From assembly GCA_012517905.1 (NCBI GenBank), contig JAAYUE010000082.1:1-64000 (forward strand): a DNA stretch of 64,000 nt, given 5' to 3'. The position numbers and the translations under genes are program-made. The DNA is from Clostridiales bacterium. GTDB lineage: Bacteria; Bacillota; Clostridia; Christensenellales; CAG-138. How positions within the stretch are numbered: position 1 is the first letter of the stretch; every line of letters begins with the position of its first letter. This document shows positions 49,042 through 57,363 of this stretch, one piece after another. The notes under the pieces were generated by a model, which saw only the letters and a program-made list of their open reading frames with translations, did not search any database and was not told the origin of the DNA.

Positions 49042-50073
49042 TCAGAGCGCGATGCCGGCGCGGCAAGCGCCGGCGCGAAGCACCGAATAAACAAGATCTT
49101 CATGCGCCATGCCGCAGAACTCCGCGAGCATGGGATAGTCGCTGTAATGCGGCGCGAGGCCCGGCAGGGGGTTGATTTCGATGAAATAGATGCGGCCTTC
49201 GCCGTCCATGCGGAAGTCCACGCGCGCAAAATCCCTGCATCCGAGCGCGAGGAATACTTTTTTCGCAAGGCGCACAAGCTCGCGCTCCAGCATTTCCGGT
49301 ATCTCCGCCGGGCAGCGGTAGGAGACGTACTCCGTGTACGCCTGCTTGACGGTGTAGTTGTAGACGTTGAAGCCGTCGATGGGCGAATTGTGATAGACGA
49401 TCTCCATCGGGGAAAAGACGGCGACGGACGCGCCGTTGCCCAAAAGACCGACGGTGAACTCGCGGCCGTGGATGAACTCTTCGGCGAGCACGTCGCCGCC
49501 GTAGAGCGCGATGTTTTGCTCCACAAGCGTCCGAAGCTGTGCGGCGTTTTGCGCGATGCAGAGGTCGGGAATGCCCTTGCTGGAGCCCTCGGCGTTCGGT
49601 TTTACGATGACGGGATAGTTCAGCCCCGCGGTGCGGATGGGTTCGCCGGGCGAAAACACGCGCCAACGCGGCGTCGGCACGCGATAGGTGGCGAGCAGGC
49701 GCTTGGAGAGCGCCTTGTCGAGCGCGAGGCAGAGCGTGGTTTCGTCCGACCCCGTGAACGGTATCTGTAAGAGGTTCAGCAGCGCGGGCACCTGCGCCTC
49801 GCGCGCGCGTCCGCCGCTTCCCTCGGCAATGTTGAATACGATATCTGGCTGCTCCTCGCGGAGCCTTTGCGGCAGGGTGTCGTTTGCCTCGAGCAGCACG
49901 GTGTTCAGTCCGCGCCGCCTGATTGCCGCTTCGATGGCGAGCACGGTGTCCATGCTGTCGAATTCGGCCTGGTCGTCCGGCGCTTTTCCGGACGCGTGTT
50001 CGGCGTGCTTGATATTATAGGTCACGCCGACTTTGACAGGCCCGAGAGGCACCTCTTCGGATTGATTTTCCAT
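49042..50073 (-). CDS. D-alanine--D-alanine ligase-like ATP-grasp enzyme
   Basis: 343 residues. ATP-grasp features: GSDETTLCLALDKALSKRLL, VIVKPNAEGSSKGI, and the metal-binding EINPLPGLAPHYSDYPMLAE. These resemble D-Ala-D-Ala ligase, but the substrate triad region differs and the protein sits with an aminomutase, not with cell-wall genes. I infer a ligase that joins an amino acid, perhaps beta-lysine, to a carboxylate. The ATG at 50073 has only a weak purine run upstream. It is transcribed from a good promoter at 50130-50158. Confidence 0.75.
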   Translation of the reverse strand: MENQSEEVPLGPVKVGVTYNIKHAEHASGKAPDDQAEFDSMDTVLAIEAAIRRRGLNTVLLEANDTLPQRLREEQPDIVFNIAEGSGGRAREAQVPALLNLLQIPFTGSDETTLCLALDKALSKRLLATYRVPTPRWRVFSPGEPIRTAGLNYPVIVKPNAEGSSKGIPDLCIAQNAAQLRTLVEQNIALYGGDVLAEEFIHGREFTVGLLGNGASVAVFSPMEIVYHNSPIDGFNVYNYTVKQAYTEYVSYRCPAEIPEMLERELVRLAKKVFLALGCRDFARVDFRMDGEGRIYFIEINPLPGLAPHYSDYPMLAEFCGMAHEDLVYSVLRAGACRAGIAL

Positions 50074-50129
50074 TTGGCATCACTTCGCTTTCCCCACAAA
50101 AAATCGCAAACATAGATGTCTGCACGCAA

Positions 50130-50158
50130 GTTGTAACTCGAATGCGATCGTTTGTCAA
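50130..50158 (-). promoter_or_regulatory. Sigma-A promoter for the ATP-grasp/aminomutase pair
   Basis: Read on the minus strand: TTGACA (50158-50153), a 17-base spacer, TACAAC (50135-50130). The leader is about 50 bases. Confidence 0.7.
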
Positions 50159-50481
50159 TATGCGAATTGTGACGTTTTGCGGGCAAACAAACGTGCCGGT
50201 TTTTTACGTCAGTTTCTTCTATAAAATATTGTAAAAAATATTGTAATTTTCGAATTTTTCCGATAAAAAAGCATGGCGATTTGCAGGCGTTTCACAGCAT
50301 CAGCAGGCGACCGGGCGCTTGGGCGTTTCGCCGATTTTTCCTTGAGCGCGGCGGACGTTAAGACCGAATAAAAATAAGCGTTTGGCGTATAAAGACAGTA
50401 TAAAGATTCGACCGAATCCGTTGATTCCGCATCGATATCGGCATAGCATGCAGGTAAAGTAACTGCGGGAGGATGAACCAT
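50159..50481. other. AT-rich gene-free region between divergent units
   Basis: About 320 bases. It includes tandem GTATAAAGA repeats 11 bases apart (50387-50395 and 50398-50406), as found for OmpR/PhoB-type regulator sites. I see no tRNA, terminator or clear -35/-10 pair for the small gene that follows. Confidence 0.5.
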
Positions 50482-50574
50482 ATGGGAATAGCCTTGGTCT
50501 TCATCGGCATCGTCGCCGTTTGCGCCCTGATCTACTTCTTACTGGAACTGGCCGACAAGAAAAAGAAAAAATAG
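50482..50574 (+). CDS. 30-residue single-pass membrane protein
   Basis: ATG 50482 is preceded by GGGAGGA (50467-50473) at 8 bases, the strongest ribosome binding site of the neighbourhood. The product is M-G-I-A-L then a hydrophobic helix (about 3-22) ending ELAD plus five lysines. Such a short helix with a basic tail resembles KdpF-type subunits and other small membrane peptides. It sits just before a KdpD/KdpE-like pair but is closed by its own hairpin terminator, so it may be made alone. Function unknown. Confidence 0.65.
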   Translation: MGIALVFIGIVAVCALIYFLLELADKKKKK

Positions 50575-50608
50575 CGAATTGGCAGCTGTAAAAACCATAT
50601 CTTCCGCC

Positions 50609-50640
50609 ACACCGTCGGCCGACTCGGCAGGACGGTGTTT
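50609..50640 (+). terminator. Hairpin terminator after the small membrane gene
   Basis: ACACCGTC (50609-50616) pairs with GACGGTGT (50631-50638); an inner GCC/GGC can also pair; TTT follows. Confidence 0.6.
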
Positions 50641-50663
50641 CTGTATGAAAACGCATGCGCGTG

Positions 50664-50672
50664 TGATAGAAT
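50664..50672 (+). promoter_or_regulatory. Extended -10 promoter for the KdpD-like kinase
   Basis: TGATAGAAT is TGN plus a TAGAAT -10 (50667-50672). The -35 region is weak. It would start transcription about 40 bases before the kinase ATG. Confidence 0.45.
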
Positions 50673-50716
50673 AGGCGCATCAGAAAGACGGACAGTTCGA
50701 CGGGAAGCGCAAAGAT

Positions 50717-51778
50717 ATGAGCCGAAGCATCAAGGGCATGATCAAAAACATCATCGTCACGATCGGCATCCTCTCCGCCGTGACCGGCTTGAGCCTGCTG
50801 CTCGACCAGCAGGACGACGTGTCCCACAGCGACGCGTATGTCTCCATGCTGTTCATCCTCGCGGTGCTCGTCATTTCGCGCGTGACGGACGGGTATTTCT
50901 ATGGGCTGGCCGCATCCGTCTATGGGGTCCTGACCGTAAACTACTTTTTTACGTTTCCATATTACGCCTTTAATTTTTCACTGTCGGGGTACCCGATCAC
51001 GATGGTCGCGCTGTTCACGGTCTCCACGCTGACGAGCGCGCTTACGACGCGCATGAAGCGGCAGGAGCAGGCGCGCGCGGAGGCGGCGAAGGAGAAACTG
51101 CGGGGCGATCTGCTCCGCGCCATCTCGCACGATTTTCGCACGCCGCTGACGTCGATCATGGGCGCGAACGCCGCGCTCATGGAAAACGCAGACGCGCTGT
51201 CGTCCGAGCAAAAGCGCGCGCTGCACCAAAACATCGGCGCTGAGGCGATGTGGCTCCAGCGCATGGTGGAAAACCTGCTTTCGGTGACGCGTATCTCCGG
51301 CGAGACAGGCGCGAAAATCGAGAAGACGCCGCAGGTGATCGAAGAGATCGTTGCGGCGGCCAGCGAGAAGTTTCACGCGCGGTTTCCCGACTTTTCCGTG
51401 CGCGTCGGCGTGCCGCAGGAGGCGCTGCTTTGCCCGATGGACGCACTTTTGGTCGAGCAGGTGCTGCTCAACCTTCTGCAAAACGCCGCGCAGCACGCAG
51501 AGGGCGCGACCCATGTGGAGATTCTCCTGTCGCGCGAAAAGGGCTGCGCAAAGATCAGCGTGCTCGACGACGGCTGCGGCATGGACAAAGCGCTGCTCGG
51601 CAGATTCAGGCGCGACAGAGAACAGAGCTGGGAAGCGGCGGGGGACTCGGCAAGGGCCTCGGGAATCGGGCTTTCGGTCTGCGCGGCGATTGCGACGGCG
51701 CACGGCGGCAGCCTTCGCCTGGAAAACCGCGAGGGCGGCGGCCTTTGCGCCTCGCTGCTGCTTCCGCTGGAGGGGTAG
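50717..51778 (+). CDS. KdpD-like sensor kinase lacking the N-terminal KdpD/Usp domains
   Basis: 353 residues. Four membrane segments (about 10-105, DUF4118 type) are followed by a dimerisation helix with H138 in RAISHDFRTPLTSIMG and an ATPase domain (NLLQNAAQHAEG, DDGCGM, GIGLSVCAAIATAHGG). Full KdpD is near 900 residues with a cytoplasmic N-terminal module; here that module is gone. The kinase should phosphorylate the regulator encoded 4 bases downstream. No kdpABC genes are in the window. GGGAAG precedes ATG 50717. Confidence 0.88.
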   Translation: MSRSIKGMIKNIIVTIGILSAVTGLSLLLDQQDDVSHSDAYVSMLFILAVLVISRVTDGYFYGLAASVYGVLTVNYFFTFPYYAFNFSLSGYPITMVALFTVSTLTSALTTRMKRQEQARAEAAKEKLRGDLLRAISHDFRTPLTSIMGANAALMENADALSSEQKRALHQNIGAEAMWLQRMVENLLSVTRISGETGAKIEKTPQVIEEIVAAASEKFHARFPDFSVRVGVPQEALLCPMDALLVEQVLLNLLQNAAQHAEGATHVEILLSREKGCAKISVLDDGCGMDKALLGRFRRDREQSWEAAGDSARASGIGLSVCAAIATAHGGSLRLENREGGGLCASLLLPLEG

Positions 51779-51782
51779 CCGT

Positions 51783-52490
51783 ATGGAGCACGCGGATCGG
51801 ATTCTTGTCGTCGAGGACGAGCCGGGCATCACCGGCTTTCTGAGCACGATTCTGGGCAACAACGGATATGAGGTGGAGAAGGCCGCCAACGGGAAAGAAG
51901 CGCTGATGATGATCTCCTCGCGCTGCCCCGACGCGGTGATTCTCGATCTCGGCCTGCCGGATATGGACGGCCAGCGGGTGATCTCGTCGGTGCGCGAGTG
52001 GTCGGGCGTGCCGATCCTCGTCGTTTCCGCGCGCACGCACGAGCGGGACAAGATCGGCGCGTTTGATCTCGGCGCGGACGACTATATCACAAAGCCGTTT
52101 TCAACGGGCGAGCTGCTGGCCCGCGTAAAGACCGCGCTGCGGCATGCAAAAGCGCGCGAATCCGCGGCGCAGTCCGCGCCGGTCGCGCGCTTTCAGCTCG
52201 GCGCGCTGACGGTGGATTACGACAGGCACAGGGTGCTTCTGGACGGCGCGGACGTGCATCTGACGCAGATCGAATACAAGATCGTCTCCCTGCTGAGCCG
52301 AAACGCGGGGCGGGTGATGACCTACGACTCGATGATGAAACAGGTCTGGGGGCCGACCATCGCGCAGGACCATCAGGTGCTGCGCGTCAACATGGCGAAT
52401 ATCCGCAGAAAGCTCGAACAAAACCCCGCCGCGCCAAAGTATATCCGAACGGAGATCGGCGTCGGCTACTGGATGCCGGAAGAAGAATAA
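51783..52490 (+). CDS. KdpE-like OmpR-family response regulator
   Basis: 235 residues. Receiver domain with acidic pocket E11/D12 and phosphoacceptor D55 (VILDLGLPDMDG), then LVVSARTHERDKIGAFDLGADDYITKPF. The C-terminal winged helix has LTQIEYKIVSLLSRNAGRVMTY and HQVLRVNMANIRRKLE. KdpE-type features such as WGP and the DHQVLRVNMANIRRK recognition helix are clear. It pairs with the upstream kinase. GGAGGGG precedes ATG 51783. Confidence 0.9.
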   Translation: MEHADRILVVEDEPGITGFLSTILGNNGYEVEKAANGKEALMMISSRCPDAVILDLGLPDMDGQRVISSVREWSGVPILVVSARTHERDKIGAFDLGADDYITKPFSTGELLARVKTALRHAKARESAAQSAPVARFQLGALTVDYDRHRVLLDGADVHLTQIEYKIVSLLSRNAGRVMTYDSMMKQVWGPTIAQDHQVLRVNMANIRRKLEQNPAAPKYIRTEIGVGYWMPEEE

Positions 52491-52525
52491 AAAAACAGCG
52501 CCCGCGAAAGCGGGCGCCGCTGTTT
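52490..52525. terminator. Bidirectional terminator between kdpE-like and phoR
   Basis: CAGC plus GCCCGC (52496-52505) pairs with GCGGGC (52510-52515) and GCTG (52519-52522) over a GAAA loop. T residues follow on the plus strand and a long T run on the minus strand. Confidence 0.85.
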
Positions 52526-52557
52526 GATTGACCGCAGGGATGCGGTTATTATTTTTT

Positions 52558-54225
52558 TCAGTCCAGCGCGGGGAAAGAGACGGTGACGGTCGTGCCGATG
52601 CCGACCTTGCTCTCAAGCTGCACCGTTGCGCCGAGCGTTTCGGCGGAATGCTTGACGATGGAGAGCCCGAGACCGGTACCGCCGATCTGCTTGTTGCGGC
52701 TGCGGTCCACGCGGTAGAAGCGCTCGAATACGCGCGAGAGGTGGTCCTCCGGGATGCCGATGCCGGTGTCGGAGACGTGCAGCTCCACGCGCTGGTCCAC
52801 CTTCTTCAGCGTCACGCCGACGCTGCCGTTGGAGGTGTTGTATTTGATTGCGTTGTCCACGAGGTTGAGCACGATCTCTTCCAGAATCTTCGGGATGCCG
52901 CGTATGCTCGCGTTTTCGCAGCTGACGTTGAGCGTTACGCCGGATTTCTCCGCCTGCGGCTGCAGACGCTGGCAGACGTCCTCGCAGATGGCTTTCAGGT
53001 CCACGGGAACCATCTCGGGCAGGGACGTCTTTTCATCCAGCTGTGAGAGCCGGATGATGTCTTCGATCAGGGACATGAGCTGGGAAGCCTCCGTATAGAT
53101 TTTTCCGGCGAAGCGGCGCGTATCCTCGGCCTTGGCGACGCCGTCGCGCATGATCTCGGCGTAGCCGAGGATGGAGGTCAGCGGCGTTTTGAGTTCGTGG
53201 GAAACGTTTGCCGAGAATTCGCGGCGCATCTGTTCGGCCGCGACGCGGTCCGTGATATCGAGAATCAGAATGACCGTTCCCGCCGGGGACTGGCTGTCCA
53301 TCACGAGGCTTGCCAGAACCTGATAGGTATTGGCGCCGCGGATGAGGGTCGCCTGACCCGCGCCGTCGATCTTCGCCTGCTCCAGCGCCTGCTGCAGCGC
53401 GACGCTGCGGTTGAGCATGAGCACGTGCGCGCCCTTGACGCTCATGGCGTCCGCGCCGAAGATGCTGGCGGCGCTGCCGTTGATGGCGAGCATGCGGTCG
53501 CTCGCGTCGAGCAGGATGAACCCTTCGCGCATGTGTTCGGTCACCGCCGCGAATTCGCGCTGCTTTTCGGAGAGCGCTGCCATGCGGCTGATGATCTCGC
53601 GGCGCTGCCGCTCCATGCCGGTCAAAAGCGGCGCGAGCTCGTCGTAGGTGACGTTGCCGAGCGGGTTCTCCAGATCGAGCGCGTTGATGGGCTGGACGAT
53701 GGTCTTTGCCGCATAGCGCGCGAACAGCACCGAGACGACCGTGATGACAAACAGCACGAGCAGCATCGTCGGCAGGAGTTTGCCGAGCATGCCGAGCACG
53801 CTCTGCTGGCTGGTCGCGATGCGCAGCACGCGTCCGTCGGGGAGCAAGCGGGCGTAATAAAAGTTTTTCATCGACTGCGTCGTGGAATAGCGCGAGCTCG
53901 TTCCTTCGCCGTTGACCTGCGCGGTCACGACCTCCGGACGGTCCGCGTGGTTTTCCAGCTTCAGCGCGTCCGCCGAGGTGTCGAATAGCACGGTTCCGTC
54001 GGCGTCGATCAGCGTCACGCGGTCGCGCGCAGGCAGGCTCGAAAGATAGGCGGACTCGTCGGAGGTTGCGAGCAAACCGGATTTCACATATTCGCATTCG
54101 GCGGAGAGCTGCGTAAACACCAGCGTTTCGTAGGTGCGATACTGCGCAAAGAGGATGACTCCGCCGAGCAGCAGCGCCGCGATGAGCGAGGAAAGGAAGA
54201 TATTCCAGAAAATTCGTCGTTTCAT
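52558..54225 (-). CDS. phoR: Phosphate regulon sensor kinase PhoR
   Basis: 555 residues. Membrane segments at about 7-28 and 151-173 bracket an external sensor domain (about 29-150). A HAMP-like linker (ARYAAKTIVQPINALDLENP), a PAS-type domain (FILLDASDRMLAINGSAASIFG) and the kinase follow: H343 in FSANVSHELKTPLTSILGYAE and the N/G boxes (LVDNAIKYNTSNG, DTGIGIPEDHLSRVFERFYRVD, GTGLGLSIVKH). It controls the pho response with PhoB. GGGAGC lies before its ATG. Confidence 0.94.
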   Translation of the reverse strand: MKRRIFWNIFLSSLIAALLLGGVILFAQYRTYETLVFTQLSAECEYVKSGLLATSDESAYLSSLPARDRVTLIDADGTVLFDTSADALKLENHADRPEVVTAQVNGEGTSSRYSTTQSMKNFYYARLLPDGRVLRIATSQQSVLGMLGKLLPTMLLVLFVITVVSVLFARYAAKTIVQPINALDLENPLGNVTYDELAPLLTGMERQRREIISRMAALSEKQREFAAVTEHMREGFILLDASDRMLAINGSAASIFGADAMSVKGAHVLMLNRSVALQQALEQAKIDGAGQATLIRGANTYQVLASLVMDSQSPAGTVILILDITDRVAAEQMRREFSANVSHELKTPLTSILGYAEIMRDGVAKAEDTRRFAGKIYTEASQLMSLIEDIIRLSQLDEKTSLPEMVPVDLKAICEDVCQRLQPQAEKSGVTLNVSCENASIRGIPKILEEIVLNLVDNAIKYNTSNGSVGVTLKKVDQRVELHVSDTGIGIPEDHLSRVFERFYRVDRSRNKQIGGTGLGLSIVKHSAETLGATVQLESKVGIGTTVTVSFPALD

Positions 54226-54399
54226 TGATTAAGCTCCCGTGATGATATGCCGGCAGAAAAGCAGCGCGAAGTTGTTTGTTCAGAACCAGATGACCATGCC
54301 GCGTGGCGATATGCCGGCTGTGAGATTGCGTTCTTTGGGACCGCGTGCGCGAACCGATCGGGGGGGTGTCAATCCTCCGCAGGGCGAAGGCAGGCGGGA
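54226..54399. other. 174-base gap between phoB and phoR
   Basis: No gene is seen. The 11-base word GATATGCCGGC occurs at 54244-54254 and 54308-54318. No obvious promoter for phoR was found on the minus strand, so phoR may be read through from phoB. Confidence 0.45.
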
Positions 54400-55068
54400 T
54401 TATTCGCCGAAGCGATAGCCCACGCCGCGGACGGTCTCGATGAACCGGCCGCTGCTGCCGAGCTTTGTGCGGAGCGTCTGCACATGCACGTCCACCGTGC
54501 GCGTGCCGCCTTCGTAGTCGTAGCCCCAGACGGTTTCGAGCAGCTGCTCGCGCGTGAACGCGCGGCCCGTGTTCTCCATGAGGCACGCCAGCAGCGCAAA
54601 CTCTTTATAGGTCAGCGTGATGCTCTGCCCGCCGGACGTCACGGTGTGCTTGGCGATGTCCACCGTCAGCTCGTCGTGCACGAGGCGCTCGGCGCTGGTC
54701 TTCATGCCGCTTCTTCGAAGCAGCGCCTTGACGCGGGCGACGAGCTCGGCCATGCCGAACGGCTTTGTGATGTAATCGTCCGCGCCGAGGTCCAGCCCGG
54801 AGACCTTGTCAAACTCCGTGGTTTTGGCGGTGATCATCATTACGGGGATCGACGTCGTGCCTGCGCTCGCGCGGATTTTTTTCAAAATCGAGAGGCCGTC
54901 TTCGCCGGGCATCATGATATCCAGCAGGATCAGCGAGGGCTTTTCCTCCGCCGTGGCGGCGAAAAACGCCGCCGCATCCGAAAACCCCTTCGCGGCCAGT
55001 CCCGTCTGGTTCAGCGTGTAGACCACAAGTTCGCGTATGTTCGCGTCGTCTTCCACATAATAGATCAT
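54400..55068 (-). CDS. phoB: Phosphate regulon response regulator PhoB
   Basis: 222 residues. The receiver has E6/D7/D8 and phosphoacceptor D50 (LILLDIMMPGEDG), then MMITAKTTEFDKVSGLDLGADDYITKPF. The winged helix has LTYKEFALLACLMENTGRAFTREQLLETVWGYDYEGGTRTVDVHVQTLRTKLG. It should bind pho boxes, of which one is proposed upstream of pstS. It overlaps phoU by 4 bases, so it is in the pst operon. Confidence 0.94.
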   Translation of the reverse strand: MIYYVEDDANIRELVVYTLNQTGLAAKGFSDAAAFFAATAEEKPSLILLDIMMPGEDGLSILKKIRASAGTTSIPVMMITAKTTEFDKVSGLDLGADDYITKPFGMAELVARVKALLRRSGMKTSAERLVHDELTVDIAKHTVTSGGQSITLTYKEFALLACLMENTGRAFTREQLLETVWGYDYEGGTRTVDVHVQTLRTKLGSSGRFIETVRGVGYRFGE

Positions 55069-55718
55069 AGTTCCGCCCCTTTATGTACGCCGGTGATGGA
55101 ATACTCCGCCCACTCGGCGATGTTCTGCGCATGGTCGCCGATGCGCTCAAAATATTTGGCGATCATCAGCAGGTCGACCGCCTGTTCGCCGTTGGCCGGG
55201 TCGTGCTGAATCAGCTCGATGAGTTCGCCCTTGATGGTATCGAACAGATCGTCGATGATATCGTCCATGTCGATGATCTTTCTCGCGAGCGTGAGGTCCT
55301 TGTTGATGAAGGCGTCGATGCTGCCGGAAACCATGCGGATGGAGCCTTCCGCCATCTGCGGCAGGTGTTCGAGGGACTTGATATACGGCTTGCCAGCCAG
55401 GTAGATCACGATGCCGGAGATGTCCGCCGCCTGGTCGCCGATGCGCTCCATGTCCGTGATCATCTTGAGCGCGGCGGAGATGAGGCGAAGATCTTTCGCC
55501 ACGGGCTGCTGCTGGAGCAGCAGCTTGAGACAGAGCGACTCGATGTCGCGCTCCTTCAAATCCACCTCGCGGTCGAAGGTGATGGCGTGGTTTGCGGCTT
55601 CGACGTCCTGCTTGATGAGGGCTTCGCTTGCGGACTGTATCGCGTGCTCGATCAGGGCGCCCATTTCCAGCAGTTCCTGATTCAACAGGCGCAGCTGTTC
55701 TTCAAAAGTGATTCGCAT
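55065..55718 (-). CDS. phoU: Phosphate signalling protein PhoU
   Basis: 217 residues, two similar three-helix bundles. Repeated signature motifs: LRLISAALKMITDMERIGDQAADIS in the first half and LLMIAKYFERIGDHAQNIAEWAEY in the second. PhoU links the Pst transporter to the PhoR kinase and lowers the response when phosphate is plentiful. It overlaps pstB by one base (TAATG) and phoB by four. Confidence 0.97.
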   Translation of the reverse strand: MRITFEEQLRLLNQELLEMGALIEHAIQSASEALIKQDVEAANHAITFDREVDLKERDIESLCLKLLLQQQPVAKDLRLISAALKMITDMERIGDQAADISGIVIYLAGKPYIKSLEHLPQMAEGSIRMVSGSIDAFINKDLTLARKIIDMDDIIDDLFDTIKGELIELIQHDPANGEQAVDLLMIAKYFERIGDHAQNIAEWAEYSITGVHKGAEL

Positions 55719-56470
55719 TAACCGAACCTCCCTGTGATGTAATCTTCCGTGCGCTTGTCGCGCGGCATGCTGAAAAGCTTTTCTGTGTTTCCGTACTCGA
55801 TGACTTCGCCGAGAAGGAAAAACGCGGTGTTATCGGAGATACGGGCGGCCTGCTGCATATTATGCGTTACGATTATTATAGTATATTTTTCGCGCAGCGT
55901 CACGCAGAGGTCTTCGATGCGGCTTGTGGAGATGGGGTCGAGCGCGCTGGTCGGCTCGTCCATGAGCACGACCTCCGGTTCGACGGCGAGCGCGCGCGCG
56001 ATGCAGAGACGCTGCTGCTGACCGCCGCTGAGCCCCAGCGCGTCCTTTTTCAGGCGGTCCTTCAGCTCGTCCCAGATGGCCGCGTCCCGCAGCGAACGCT
56101 CCACGATGTCGTCCAGCCGCGCTTTGCCGCGGACGCCGTGCGTGCGCGGACCGAATGCGACGTTGTCATAGACGCTCATCGGGAACGGGTTCGGCTTTTG
56201 AAACACCATGCCGACGCGCTTTCTCAAAAGCGTCGTATCCATGCTTCCGTTGTAGATGTCCTGCCCGTCGAGCAGCACCTTTCCGGTGATGCGGCAGCCC
56301 TCCACAAGGTCGTTCATACGGTTGAGCGAGCGAAGCAGCGTGCTTTTTCCGCAGCCGCTCGGGCCGATGAACGCCGTGATCTGGCGCGCGGGTATCTTCA
56401 GCTCTACGTCTTTCAGCGCTTGCATCTGCGTATAATACAGATCCAGATTCGAAATTTCAAACTTGTTCAT
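55718..56470 (-). CDS. pstB: Phosphate ABC transporter ATP-binding protein PstB
   Basis: 250 residues. Walker [10 protein letters not shown] (36-44), the Q-loop [47 protein letters not shown] and the switch VTHNM. The [10 protein letters not shown] motif is specific for PstB. It energises phosphate import with PstA/PstC. AAAGGA lies before its ATG. Confidence 0.98.
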   Translation of the reverse strand: MNKFEISNLDLYYTQMQALKDVELKIPARQITAFIGPSGCGKSTLLRSLNRMNDLVEGCRITGKVLLDGQDIYNGSMDTTLLRKRVGMVFQKPNPFPMSVYDNVAFGPRTHGVRGKARLDDIVERSLRDAAIWDELKDRLKKDALGLSGGQQQRLCIARALAVEPEVVLMDEPTSALDPISTSRIEDLCVTLREKYTIIIVTHNMQQAARISDNTAFFLLGEVIEYGNTEKLFSMPRDKRTEDYITGRFG

Positions 56471-56532
56471 ATCCTGTTTCCTTTATGAGGGCGCAGCGCC
56501 CGAATGTTCTGGTTAAAATCATATGGCATCGC

Positions 56533-57363
56533 TCAGATCCTTCGCTTGCTCACGCGCCTGGCGAGCATCGCCGAAATCGCGTTGATCCCGACGACGATGG
56601 CGAGCAGCACGACCGCGGTGGCGTACGTCTGGTCGATATACAGGCCTTCCTGCGAGAGCGCGTACATGTGCACGGAGAGCGTGCGCGCGGAGTCCATGAT
56701 GCCGGACACCGTGTCGGAGGAGGTGCCCGCCGTATAGAGCAGCGCGGCCGTTTCGCCGACGGTGCGGCCCACGCCGAGGATGACGCCCGCGAGGATGCCC
56801 GGCACCGCGTCCGGCAGCACCACGCGAAACACCGTCCTGAGCCGTCCCGCGCCGAGCCCGAAGCTGCCTTCGCGGTAGCTGTCCGGAACGCTCATGAGCG
56901 CTTCTTCGGACGTGCGCAGGATGACCGGCAGGATCATGATGGCGATGGTCAGCGCGCCGGAGAGCATCGAAAACCCGAGCTTGAGCGCGGTGACGAAGAA
57001 GAGCATGCCGAAGAGGCCGTATACGATGGACGGGATGCCGGCGAGCGTCTCCGCGTTCATGCGGATGATGCGCACGAGGCGGCTGCCGCGGCGCGCGTAC
57101 TCCACAAGATAGATCGCGGCGAAGACGCCGAGCGGGACCGCGATCAGGAGTGCGAGCATCGTCAGCAGGATGGTGTTGAGCAGCGCGGGCAGCAGCGAAA
57201 GGTTTTCCGTTGTGTAGCGCCACTCAAACAGCTTCCACGAAAGGTGCGGAATGCCCTTGACGAGGATGTACCCAACCACGAAGAGCAGCGCGCCGACGGT
57301 GACGACGGTCGCGACATAGACCGAAAGCCGAAGGAAAAGTGCGGAAATCTTCTGTCGATTCAT
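56533..57363 (-). CDS. pstA: Phosphate ABC transporter permease PstA
   Basis: 276 residues with about six membrane segments. The permease coupling motif is in AETLAGIPSIVYGLFGMLFFV and SYREGSFGLGAGRLRTVFRVVLPDAVPGILAGVILGVGRTVGETAALLYTAG. It overlaps pstC by 4 bases (ATGA). A 62-base gap separates it from pstB. Confidence 0.96.
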   Translation of the reverse strand: MNRQKISALFLRLSVYVATVVTVGALLFVVGYILVKGIPHLSWKLFEWRYTTENLSLLPALLNTILLTMLALLIAVPLGVFAAIYLVEYARRGSRLVRIIRMNAETLAGIPSIVYGLFGMLFFVTALKLGFSMLSGALTIAIMILPVILRTSEEALMSVPDSYREGSFGLGAGRLRTVFRVVLPDAVPGILAGVILGVGRTVGETAALLYTAGTSSDTVSGIMDSARTLSVHMYALSQEGLYIDQTYATAVVLLAIVVGINAISAMLARRVSKRRI

